Shown piece after piece: positions 24,955 through 32,466 of a stretch of 34,731 nucleotides of DNA (the first letter of the stretch is position 1; each line of letters begins with the position of its first letter). A program made the translations under genes and the position numbers. Under the pieces are notes generated by a model. That model was not told the origin of the DNA, ran no database searches, and worked only from the letters and a program-made list of their open reading frames with translations. Source of the DNA: an uncultured Actinomycetes bacterium (GTDB lineage Bacteria; Actinomycetota; Actinomycetes; Nanopelagicales; Nanopelagicaceae); contig CAITKS010000208.1 of assembly GCA_903893085.1 (NCBI GenBank), positions 1 through 34,731 on the forward strand. Reading direction: 5' to 3'.

Positions 24955-24964
24955 AGGGTACCGT
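24955..24964. promoter_or_regulatory. Overlapping divergent -10 elements of metF and crtE
   Basis: AGGGTACCGT contains a minus-strand TACCCT (24960-24955) and a plus-strand TACCGT (24959-24964) that share the palindrome core. Six bases after each lies a start codon: ATG at 24948 for metF, GTG at 24971 for crtE. Neither gene has a ribosome-binding site there, so both are predicted leaderless, and only one polymerase could occupy the site at a time. Confidence 0.55.
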
Positions 24965-24970
24965 TGCGCC

Positions 24971-26056
24971 GTGGTTAATGATGCGCGTGGCACGCTCCTT
25001 CAAGTTCGGGAGCAGGTTCAAAGCGAACTGACCTCGTATTTAACCTTGCAGCGCGAATACTTAAGTGGAATCGGTTCTGAATTAATCCCAGTATGTGATG
25101 CCCTCGAATCTTTCTTGCTCGAAGGCGGTAAACGTCTTCGCCCATTGTTTGCATATGCAGGATTCGCCGCTACCGGCCAAGTTGCAACATCGGCAGACAT
25201 ACGCGCTTTTACAAGTCTGGAATTGTTGCAAGCATGTGCGCTAATTCATGATGACTTAATGGATCGCTCAGATACGCGCCGCGGAAAACCTGCAATACAT
25301 CGCCACTTCGAAAATTTGCATCAAACAGAGGCGATGAATGGATTAGCAGATCAATTTGGTGAAGCAGCCGCAGTATTGTTGGGTGATTTGGCTCTTGTTT
25401 GGTCAGATCACCTGCTTCATACATCAGGTGTCGCTGATTCCGCCTTGCTATCAGCGCTGTCGGTACACGATGAGATGCGTATCGAATTAATGGCTGGACA
25501 ATATTTAGATGTTCGCGAAGCCGGTGAAAAAACCCCTAGCGTTGATCGTTCACTTCGTATTGCGCGATACAAATCTGGAAAATACACAATCGAGCGACCA
25601 CTTCATTTGGGCGCATCACTTGCCATTATTGATCGCGCCGAAAGATCTCAATTGGTAAATGTCTTAAGCGCATACGGACTGCCTCTTGGTGAAGCGTTTC
25701 AACTTCGCGATGACATCTTGGGGATCTTTGGCGATCCATCGATTACTGGCAAGCCGGCTGGTGATGACATTCGCGAAGGTAAGCGAACCGTTTTGATGGC
25801 TATGACTCTCGAACGAGCAGATCAAGTTACCGCGGCCAAAATCACCTCAGCACTCGGTCGCGAGGATCTAAGTACCGATCAAATCGAGGAAATTCGTGCG
25901 TTGATTACCGCAACCGGTGCAGTCAAAGATGTCGAAGATCTCATCGAAGGGCTACTTTCCAACGCGCTAACCGCGGCAAACTCTGGTGAAATTGCTCCTT
26001 CAGCACGCGAGTTATTAATTGAACTCGCAACAACTGCAACCCGTAGGAGCCATTAA
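24971..26056 (+). CDS. crtE: Geranylgeranyl diphosphate synthase (polyprenyl synthetase family)
   Basis: Chain-elongating prenyltransferase supplying GGPP for phytoene. The 361-residue all-helical protein has GGKRLRPLFAYAG, the first aspartate-rich motif LIHDDLMDRSDTRRG (about residues 92-106) and the second LRDDILGIFGDPSITGKPAGDDIREGKRTVLM (about 246). The start is placed at GTG 24971, because earlier ATGs (24911, 24947) lie upstream of the inferred -10 and would overlap metF. It directly abuts crtI (stop then ATG), with AGGAG before that start. Elsewhere in Actinobacteria this position near metF is held by idsA, so it may also feed other isoprenoids; product chain length is not provable from sequence. 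Confidence 0.9.
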   Translation: MVNDARGTLLQVREQVQSELTSYLTLQREYLSGIGSELIPVCDALESFLLEGGKRLRPLFAYAGFAATGQVATSADIRAFTSLELLQACALIHDDLMDRSDTRRGKPAIHRHFENLHQTEAMNGLADQFGEAAAVLLGDLALVWSDHLLHTSGVADSALLSALSVHDEMRIELMAGQYLDVREAGEKTPSVDRSLRIARYKSGKYTIERPLHLGASLAIIDRAERSQLVNVLSAYGLPLGEAFQLRDDILGIFGDPSITGKPAGDDIREGKRTVLMAMTLERADQVTAAKITSALGREDLSTDQIEEIRALITATGAVKDVEDLIEGLLSNALTAANSGEIAPSARELLIELATTATRRSH

Positions 26057-27541
26057 ATGCCAGCCAAAGTAAAGGGACCAACCGATCATGTTGTCGTAGT
26101 TGGTGCAGGTTTGGCTGGACTAAGTGCCGCACTTCGTTTAGCAGGTGCAGGGCGCAAAGTAACTGTCATCGAACGCGAGAGCGTTCCCGGTGGGCGAAAT
26201 GGTCTGCTCGAAAAAGATGGTTACTCATTTGATACCGGACCTTCAGTGCTGACAATGCCTTCGCTTATTCAAGATGCATTTAGTTGCGTCGGTGAAGATA
26301 TGAAAGATTGGCTAGAGCTTTCGCCACTGAAACCGCTTTATCGCGCGTTTTATCACGATGGTTCACAGATTGATGTTCATGCCAACACCGCCGAGATGGA
26401 AGAAGAAATTCGGCGCACGGTAAGTGCCGAAGAAGCGCTGGGTTATCGCAGATACGTTGAATTTGTAACCAAGTTATACAAGTACGAGATGAACGACTTC
26501 ATCGATCGCAACATTGATTCACCATTTAACTTATTGACCCCTAACTTGGCGCGTTTGATTGCACTGGGCGGATTTAGACGACTATCACCGAAAGTAAATC
26601 AATTCTTAAAAGATCCACGCTTACAAAAGGTTTATTCATTCCAGGCGATGTATGCCGGAGTCAGTCCGCAACAAGCTTTGGCAATTTATGCAGTTATCGC
26701 ATACATGGATTCAGTTAACGGCGTCTTCTTCCCTAAGGGTGGAATGCACGCGGTTCCGCGCGCACTTGCTGCAGCAGCGCAAAAGCATGGCGTTACATTT
26801 AAATACAGCACTTCTGTTACTCGCCTGGAAGTTGAAAATGGCCGTGCAAAGGCTGTTATTACAGATACCGGTGAGCGCGTTGCATGCGATGCCGTAGTAA
26901 TGAACCCAGACTTGCCAGTCGTTTGGCGCGATCTCTTAGGAAAAACGCCACTAAATATTAAGCGACTTAAGTACTCACCATCTTGCGCCACGTTATTAGT
27001 CGGCTCTTCCAAGAAATACGATCACGTTGCCCACCACAACATACACTTTGGAAAATCTTGGGATGGCGTCTTTGATGAGCTAATCAAGAAGAAAACTTTG
27101 ATGACGGACCCATCGGTGCTTGTAACAATTCCTACTAAAGATGATCCGGCACTTGCCCCAGCAGGTAAAGAGAGTTATTACATTCTCTATCCAACGCCTA
27201 ACCTGGATGCCGATATTGATTGGAAGACGCAGGCTCGCCCATATCGCGATCACATGATTAAGACCTTAGAAGATCGCGGATACACCGGTTTTGGTGACTC
27301 AATTGAAACTGAAGTAATGACGACGCCACTTGATTGGCAGGAGCAAGGCATGGAACGTGGCGCACCATTTGCAAGTGCACATACCTTCTTTCAAACTGGA
27401 CCATTCCGCCCACGTAACATTGCAGCAGGTTTTGAAAATGTGGTCTTTGCGGGTTCGGGTACACAACCTGGTGTTGGCGTTCCGATGGTTTTGATTTCTG
27501 GTCGCTTAGCCGCAGAACGAATCGTGGGTCCGGTTAAATAA
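26057..27541 (+). CDS. crtI: Phytoene desaturase CrtI
   Basis: FAD-dependent enzyme turning phytoene into lycopene (or neurosporene). The 494-residue protein has VVVVGAGLAGLSAALRLAGAG, VIERESVPGGRNGLLEKDGYSFDTGPSVLTMP, the GGMHAVPRALAAAA block and the C-terminal signature NVVFAGSGTQPGVGVPMVLISGRLAAERI. It sits between crtE and crtB with no spacing, which marks it as the phytoene desaturase rather than the CrtD-like copy at 21977. AGGAG lies at 26045-26049, eight bases before the ATG. The number of desaturation steps cannot be told from sequence. Confidence 0.94.
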   Translation: MPAKVKGPTDHVVVVGAGLAGLSAALRLAGAGRKVTVIERESVPGGRNGLLEKDGYSFDTGPSVLTMPSLIQDAFSCVGEDMKDWLELSPLKPLYRAFYHDGSQIDVHANTAEMEEEIRRTVSAEEALGYRRYVEFVTKLYKYEMNDFIDRNIDSPFNLLTPNLARLIALGGFRRLSPKVNQFLKDPRLQKVYSFQAMYAGVSPQQALAIYAVIAYMDSVNGVFFPKGGMHAVPRALAAAAQKHGVTFKYSTSVTRLEVENGRAKAVITDTGERVACDAVVMNPDLPVVWRDLLGKTPLNIKRLKYSPSCATLLVGSSKKYDHVAHHNIHFGKSWDGVFDELIKKKTLMTDPSVLVTIPTKDDPALAPAGKESYYILYPTPNLDADIDWKTQARPYRDHMIKTLEDRGYTGFGDSIETEVMTTPLDWQEQGMERGAPFASAHTFFQTGPFRPRNIAAGFENVVFAGSGTQPGVGVPMVLISGRLAAERIVGPVK

Positions 27542-28447
27542 GTGAGCGAGTTAAATGCAGCGGGGATCTTTGATCCAGCACTTCGCGCTTCTTATGAAGA
27601 ATGCAAAAGGCTAAATTCGCTGCATGGGAAAACGTATTACTTAGCAACACTTCTATTGCCAGCCAAAAAACGTCCATTCGTACATGCGCTCTACGGCTTT
27701 GCTCGCTATGCCGATGAAATTGTTGATGATTTATCCTCAACTCTCTCCCCTGAAGAGAAGGCAAAAGTTTTACGCGAGTGGAGTTCAGAAGTTCTAGCTG
27801 GGCTCAAATCAGGAACGACTAGCGATGCTGTTGGTAAAGCACTTATCGACACTGTGCAGCGCTTTGCTATTCCGCACCAGCACTTTGTCGATTTCCTCCA
27901 TTCCATGGAGATGGATTTAACTGTCACCGAATATAAAACATTTGATGACCTATATGAATATGTATATGGCTCAGCGGCTGTAATTGGTCTGGAAATGGTG
28001 CCGATTTTAGGTGGAGATATCGTGAATTCTTTATCAGCCGCCAAAGACCTTGGCGTTGCTTTTCAGTTAGCAAATTTTATTCGCGACGTAGCAGAAGATC
28101 TTGATCGTGGACGTATCTATCTGCCGCTAGATGAATTAGCCGAACATGGTGTGAGCCCAGAGATGTTGCGTGCGCGAGTACTTACCCCACAAATCATTAG
28201 CGCTCTAAAATTTCAGATTGCACGTGTGCGTCAGTTGCAAAAGTCTGCAGAGCCAGGGATCGCACTTCTTGATAAGACCAGCCAGCCATGTATTCGTGCG
28301 GCAAGTGAGTTGTACTGCGGGATTGTTGATGAAGTAGAAAAAATCGGTTACGACATATTTAATAAACGAGCAAAGACTTCAACTGCTCGCCGCGCACGAG
28401 TTGCGGGTCGAGCATATTTCGACGCAGTTTTGGCTCGTATCGGCTAA
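27542..28447 (+). CDS. crtB: Phytoene synthase CrtB
   Basis: Condenses two GGPP to phytoene. The 301-residue protein shows the two aspartate-rich motifs RYADEIVDDLSS (about residues 56-67) and QLANFIRDVAEDLDRGRIYLP (about 175-195), LYEYVYGSAAVIGLEM between them, and CIRAASELYCGIVDEV near the end. The GTG at 27542 immediately follows the crtI stop; there is no clear ribosome-binding site, so it probably depends on coupling. It is the last carotenoid gene; a TPP riboswitch begins a few bases after its stop, which separates control of the next genes from the crt transcript. Confidence 0.94.
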   Translation: MSELNAAGIFDPALRASYEECKRLNSLHGKTYYLATLLLPAKKRPFVHALYGFARYADEIVDDLSSTLSPEEKAKVLREWSSEVLAGLKSGTTSDAVGKALIDTVQRFAIPHQHFVDFLHSMEMDLTVTEYKTFDDLYEYVYGSAAVIGLEMVPILGGDIVNSLSAAKDLGVAFQLANFIRDVAEDLDRGRIYLPLDELAEHGVSPEMLRARVLTPQIISALKFQIARVRQLQKSAEPGIALLDKTSQPCIRAASELYCGIVDEVEKIGYDIFNKRAKTSTARRARVAGRAYFDAVLARIG

Positions 28448-28451
28448 AGTA

Positions 28452-28538
28452 TTTCTTGCGGGAGCCAGTGACACGGCTGAGAGGATCTGAAATTCAGATC
28501 GACCGCTTGACCCGTCCGGTAATGCGGATGCGGAAAGG
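28452..28538 (+). ncRNA. TPP (thiamine pyrophosphate) riboswitch
   Basis: The conserved core is plain: CTGAGA (28477-28482), then a perfect eight-base hairpin GATCTGAA-A-TTCAGATC (28484-28500), then ACCGCTTGACCCG and TAATGCGGATGCGG (28520-28533), the THI-box sequences that hold the pyrimidine and pyrophosphate. The 3' side of the closing stem (GGAAA, 28532-28536) can pair with TTTCT (28452-28456) and overlaps the GGAAAGG ribosome-binding site seven bases before the next ATG, so TPP would shut off translation. No terminator hairpin with a U-tract follows. It starts within a few bases of the crtB stop. Confidence 0.95.
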
Positions 28539-28545
28539 TTTATAA

Positions 28546-29157
28546 ATGCCATCCATTTACAACTTTCTATCCGAAACCTTAGTAACCGTTCTTGGGTACG
28601 ATCTTTCATATCTCGAATTTGTTGCAGTCCTTGCCTCCTTTATTGGAGTCGCAATAGGCATAACTGGCAAACGAATAACTTGGCCGTGGTGGGCATTAAG
28701 TTCAGTTCTTTATGGAATTCTCTTTATTCAGTGGGAGCTCTATGCAAGCGCTGCCTTGCAAATCGTTTTCATCGTCGCAGCAATTCTGGGCTGGTTTGGT
28801 TGGGAACCAACGGGGGCAAGACCCGGAGCGCTTAAGAATAAGCATCGGATCTACATTTTTGCCGCAACCATTGTTGCAACTTTGGCGCTTGCACCAGTAT
28901 TGAAGTCAATGGGTGCAGCATCGACTTATGCTGATGCAATTCTTTTCTTTGGAAGTTTGAGTGCGCAGATTCTTATGGTTTATGAAAAGTATGAAACTTG
29001 GGTTATTTGGTTGATTGTTGATGCGGGCTATGTTGCGCTGTACGCATCCCAAGACTTACCTTTCACAACTCTGCTCTATGCTGCATTTACAGTCTTAGCC
29101 GCTATGGGATGGAGTAAATGGTATGGAGCTCATCGCAGCGCTATTAGATCTCTGTAG
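28546..29157 (+). CDS. pnuT: PnuC-family vitamin transporter, predicted thiamine transporter PnuT
   Basis: Membrane protein of 203 residues with about seven helices, in the PnuC family of facilitators. ITGKRITWPWWALSSVLYGILF carries the WxWW-like substrate motif of helix three and VIWLIVDAGYVALYASQDL the second conserved block. PnuC-family carriers move nicotinamide riboside, riboflavin or thiamine by facilitated diffusion and rely on phosphorylation of the substrate inside. The TPP riboswitch directly upstream argues for thiamine (PnuT) or a precursor. GGAAAGG before the ATG is part of the riboswitch closing stem. The next gene, a kinase, overlaps its 3' end by 35 bases. Confidence 0.85.
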   Translation: MPSIYNFLSETLVTVLGYDLSYLEFVAVLASFIGVAIGITGKRITWPWWALSSVLYGILFIQWELYASAALQIVFIVAAILGWFGWEPTGARPGALKNKHRIYIFAATIVATLALAPVLKSMGAASTYADAILFFGSLSAQILMVYEKYETWVIWLIVDAGYVALYASQDLPFTTLLYAAFTVLAAMGWSKWYGAHRSAIRSL

Positions 29158-29659
29158 TCAAAAAAACCATCCCGTAATTGCAATTGATGGTCCAGCCGGT
29201 GCGGGTAAAACAACGCTGGCTCATGAAGTTTTCTTAGCCCTTTCGCCGAAAATGTCAGTCAACGTTATTCATATGGATGACTTATATGACGGATGGGAGA
29301 ACGCGCTAACTGATGAATTGACTCAGATTTTGCAGTATTTGATGGTCCAACATCAAAGCCAAGTTCCTGCAAAATTATCACGATATAACTGGGCAACATC
29401 TTCATTTGATGAATCGGAAGAAATTGCTCCTGCTGATCTATTAATTTTAGAAGGTGTGGGAAGCGGCGATAAATCGTTGCAAGATCAATTTGCTGCCCTA
29501 ATCTGGATAGATATTGACCCAGAAATCGGTGTGAAGCGGGTAATCGAACGCGATGGTCCAGGGGTCTCAATTCAAATGCAAAAGTGGCTTGGCACACAGC
29601 AACAATATTTCTCACAACACTCAACGCGTGAAAAGGCAGATTTCATTTTAACTACATAA
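29123..29659 (+). CDS. P-loop kinase (uridine-kinase-like), candidate thiamine-salvage kinase
   Basis: A soluble 178-residue P-loop protein. Walker A is GPAGAGKTT (residues 23-31) after the strand VIAIDG; HMDDLYDGW (about 51-59) resembles the acidic loop of uridine kinases; LLILEGVGSG (about 110) and RVIERDGPG (lid) complete a nucleoside/metabolite kinase pattern. Actinobacteria often have this small kinase, usually called uridine kinase, with no proven substrate. GGAG at 29111-29114 lies eight bases before the ATG, which sits inside pnuT, so the two are translated together under one TPP riboswitch. That suggests it phosphorylates the imported compound and traps it, as NadR does with PnuC; the role is inferred from context only. 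Confidence 0.7.
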   Translation: MELIAALLDLCSQKNHPVIAIDGPAGAGKTTLAHEVFLALSPKMSVNVIHMDDLYDGWENALTDELTQILQYLMVQHQSQVPAKLSRYNWATSSFDESEEIAPADLLILEGVGSGDKSLQDQFAALIWIDIDPEIGVKRVIERDGPGVSIQMQKWLGTQQQYFSQHSTREKADFILTT

Positions 29660-29662
29660 AAT
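29657..29662 (+). promoter_or_regulatory. -10-like element before the PASTA kinase gene
   Basis: TAAAAT is followed by seven bases and the GTG at 29670, giving a possible leaderless transcript. It overlaps the stop of the upstream kinase gene, so the PASTA kinase could be expressed apart from the TPP-controlled pair. No strong -35 or ribosome-binding site is visible. Confidence 0.4.
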
Positions 29663-29669
29663 TACAGAT

Positions 29670-31604
29670 GTGTCTGACTTAACTGGCGAGCTAATTGATG
29701 GGCGATATCAGCTCATCCGCCATATGGCAGCCGGTGGAATGGCTACGATTTATGAAGCACTCGACACCAGACTAGATCGTAAAGTTGCAGTGAAGATTAT
29801 GCATCCGCATCTTGCTCAGGATGAACAATTTGTCGAAAGATTTATTCGTGAAGCTAAAGCATCCGCCGCGCTCTCCCATCCAAATATCGTTTCGGTGCAA
29901 GATCAAGGCTGGAATCAGAACGGCACGCCTGCAGTTTTTTTAGTAATGGAATTAGTTGAAGGACATACCCTTCGCGAGTATTTAAACGAACAAGGTGCGC
30001 TATCAGTCGCCAGTGGAATTCAATTCTTATTGCCTGTCTTAAGTGCGCTCTCGGCTGCCCATAAATTAGGAATCGTGCACCGGGATATCAAGCCCGATAA
30101 CATTTTGATTTCCAAAGAAGGGCGTATAAAGATTGCTGACTTTGGATTAGCAAAAGGGCCTTTGCTTGGCACAACTATGACGGCTGAATCCAGCATTGTT
30201 TTAGGTAGCGTTTCATACCTATCCCCCGAACAAGTCCAACGCGGAATCGCTGATGCGCGAAGCGATGTTTACTCGGCTGCAATTACGGCTTTTGAAATAT
30301 TTACAGGCGAGAAGCCATTCTCTGGTGATGAGCCAATCCAAATTGCATATATGCACGTGAACGATCGCGTACCGCTAATGAGTACCAAGCGACCTGGCAT
30401 TCCACCGGAGCTCGATCAATTAATTCACCGTGCAACGAATTCTGATCCAGATGCGCGCCCTCGAGATGCTGGCGAATTCCATCAAGCACTCTCTGTAATC
30501 GCACAAGCTTTAGATCCAAATCAAAGGCAGTTAAGTCTTGAGTTAGATATACCAATTGCACCGATGCGCCCTGCATCAAAGAAACCTAGCCGTCGCGAAA
30601 GAGCACGGATTGAAAAGGAAAAGACCGTGGCCCTAAGTAAGCGCGAAAATACCGAAGAGAATTCCAAAACCGAAGGTAAGGAGAGCACCGCCCAGATCCG
30701 CAGGCGCAAGAAGATAAGCAAACGGGTTCGTCGCAATCGCTACATTGCGGCAGGTTTGGCAATTTCACTTGGCATTTTTGGTTGGTATGTACTTGTTGGC
30801 CCAGGTTCAAAAGTAGTTGTCCCATCAATCGTTGGTGCTACTCAAGAGGAAGCCGTTAACGCTCTTACGCCCCTTGGATTAACTTTGGTGATTTCCGAAA
30901 AACGTTTTGATGAAGAAATTTCAGATGGGCACATCATTGAGTCAGATCCAGCGGGTGGCGGCAAAGTTGATGCTGGCGGTGAAGTTAAGGCGATTATTTC
31001 TAAAGGAGCAGAGCGTTATCTGATTCCATCACTGGCAGGACTAACACCAGAGGCGGCAGTTAATTTGCTGGCAAAGTCACCGATAAAAGTTGGCGATTTA
31101 ACTGAAGTGTTTAACGATCAAACCCCTAAGGGATTTGTGATCTCATCTTCACCTGCAGCAGGTGAGAAGGTTAAACGTGATGCTGTCGTTGATTTATTGA
31201 TAAGCAAGGGCATAGAAACTATCGATGTCACCTCTTACGTAGGTAAATCTGCAGATCAAGCTCTGAATGAGCTAACTGATAGCGGATTTGATGTTTCAAC
31301 TGTTGATCAATTTAGTGAAAGTGTTTTGGCTGGTGCGGTCATATCCCAAGTACCTTCTGGTGGTGCTCCTCTTGCTAAGGGAGCAAAGATAACATTGACG
31401 ATTTCTAAGGGATCTCAATATGTCTTTATTCCAAATATCTTCTCACTAACCGAACCCAAAGCTCGTGCGGCGCTAACTGATCTAGAACTAAAAGTTGTCG
31501 TCAAGAAAATTGGCGTAAAGAAGGTGAAGGCGGTAACAAATATCTCACCAAAGGTCGGCACAAAGGTTAAACGTGGCAGTACGGTGACGATCACAGTAGG
31601 GTAG
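29670..31604 (+). CDS. PASTA-domain Ser/Thr protein kinase (PknB/PknL type)
   Basis: Transmembrane Hanks-type kinase of 644 residues. Kinase domain about 12-270: glycine loop AAGGMATIYEA, catalytic lysine K42 in VAVKIM, HRDIKPDN with D139, DFGLAK, and SPEQ. A basic juxtamembrane linker (about 300-355) leads to one helix (358-377) and four extracellular PASTA repeats (about 382-446, 449-514, 516-581, 584-644) that in this family bind peptidoglycan fragments. Start is GTG 29670. It is not in the rodA-pbpA neighbourhood where pknB usually lies; proximity to metF, a GGPP synthase and the dcw genes instead resembles the mycobacterial/corynebacterial pknL locus. The orthology is inference, the kinase call firm. 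Confidence 0.92.
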   Translation: MSDLTGELIDGRYQLIRHMAAGGMATIYEALDTRLDRKVAVKIMHPHLAQDEQFVERFIREAKASAALSHPNIVSVQDQGWNQNGTPAVFLVMELVEGHTLREYLNEQGALSVASGIQFLLPVLSALSAAHKLGIVHRDIKPDNILISKEGRIKIADFGLAKGPLLGTTMTAESSIVLGSVSYLSPEQVQRGIADARSDVYSAAITAFEIFTGEKPFSGDEPIQIAYMHVNDRVPLMSTKRPGIPPELDQLIHRATNSDPDARPRDAGEFHQALSVIAQALDPNQRQLSLELDIPIAPMRPASKKPSRRERARIEKEKTVALSKRENTEENSKTEGKESTAQIRRRKKISKRVRRNRYIAAGLAISLGIFGWYVLVGPGSKVVVPSIVGATQEEAVNALTPLGLTLVISEKRFDEEISDGHIIESDPAGGGKVDAGGEVKAIISKGAERYLIPSLAGLTPEAAVNLLAKSPIKVGDLTEVFNDQTPKGFVISSSPAAGEKVKRDAVVDLLISKGIETIDVTSYVGKSADQALNELTDSGFDVSTVDQFSESVLAGAVISQVPSGGAPLAKGAKITLTISKGSQYVFIPNIFSLTEPKARAALTDLELKVVVKKIGVKKVKAVTNISPKVGTKVKRGSTVTITVG

Positions 31605-31608
31605 GCGA

Positions 31609-32466
31609 ATGCCAAAAAAGTTACCGCGCATCGGCGCACATACGCCGACTTCTGGCGGTATGGCTAAACGCTCAATTGCTTACGCCGAGACAATTGGCGC
31701 TGAAGCGATCCAAGTATTCACATCAAATCCACGCGGATGGGCGATGCCTGAAACAAATCACGATGCCGATGCAATATTCCGTGAGAAAGCTACTGGGCTA
31801 GATTTAGAAGTTTACGTACATGCACCTTTTTTAATTAACTTAGGCTCACCAACGGAAGCGACTTACTTAAACTCTCTCGCTTCGACAGAATATTCGCTAA
31901 AGCGCGGAAAAGAAATTGGGGCACTCGGAGTCGTAGTTCATACCGGTTCTGCAGTAAACGAAGACTTCATTGCAAAGGCTTGGAAGCAGATCAATAAAGG
32001 CATGATGCCAATTCTTAGCGCGCTAACCAATGATGCACCTATGTTGCTATTGGAGCCAACTGCAGGCCAAGGACAATCATTGGTTAAACGTTTAGAAGAT
32101 CTTGAAAATTACCTTAAAGCGCTGGAATATCATCCAAAAGTTGGTATCTGTCTTGATACTTGCCATGTATTTGCCGCTGGCCATGACATCGCCAAAAAAG
32201 GTGGAATGAAAGAAACTCTTGACCTCTTGGTTGAAGTCGCTGGAGCCGAACGAATTCAATTGATTCATGCCAATGATTCGATGGATGTTTGTGGAGCGTT
32301 AAAAGATCGCCACCAAAACATCGGTGATGGTTTTATTGGAGTTGATCCATTTAAGGAACTTCTCAAGCATCCAGCCGTTGCCAATGCACCTCTGATTCTG
32401 GAGACCCCCGGCATGGAACCCGAACACGGCAAAGAAGTTGAGCTACTTAAGAAGTTGCGCGGATGA
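31609..32466 (+). CDS. nfo: Deoxyribonuclease IV (AP endonuclease, Nfo family)
   Basis: Base-excision-repair enzyme that cuts at abasic sites using three metal ions. The 285-residue barrel has RIGAHTPTSGGMAKRSIAYA at the N-terminus, YVHAPFLINLGSP, VVVHTGSA, LLLEPTAGQG, GICLDTCHVFAAGHDI, LIHANDSMDVCGALKDRHQNIGDGFIG and LILETPGMEP, with all the expected His, Glu and Asp metal ligands. The ATG at 31609 is five bases after the kinase stop. Its end overlaps the transporter gene as ATGA. Length and motifs are normal and the identification is firm. Confidence 0.95.
   Translation: MPKKLPRIGAHTPTSGGMAKRSIAYAETIGAEAIQVFTSNPRGWAMPETNHDADAIFREKATGLDLEVYVHAPFLINLGSPTEATYLNSLASTEYSLKRGKEIGALGVVVHTGSAVNEDFIAKAWKQINKGMMPILSALTNDAPMLLLEPTAGQGQSLVKRLEDLENYLKALEYHPKVGICLDTCHVFAAGHDIAKKGGMKETLDLLVEVAGAERIQLIHANDSMDVCGALKDRHQNIGDGFIGVDPFKELLKHPAVANAPLILETPGMEPEHGKEVELLKKLRG

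Noticed and set aside
24911..24970. Upstream ATG starts for crtE at 24911 and 24947
   Set aside because: They lie inside metF, upstream of the probable -10, and add 8 to 20 residues not expected in polyprenyl synthases.
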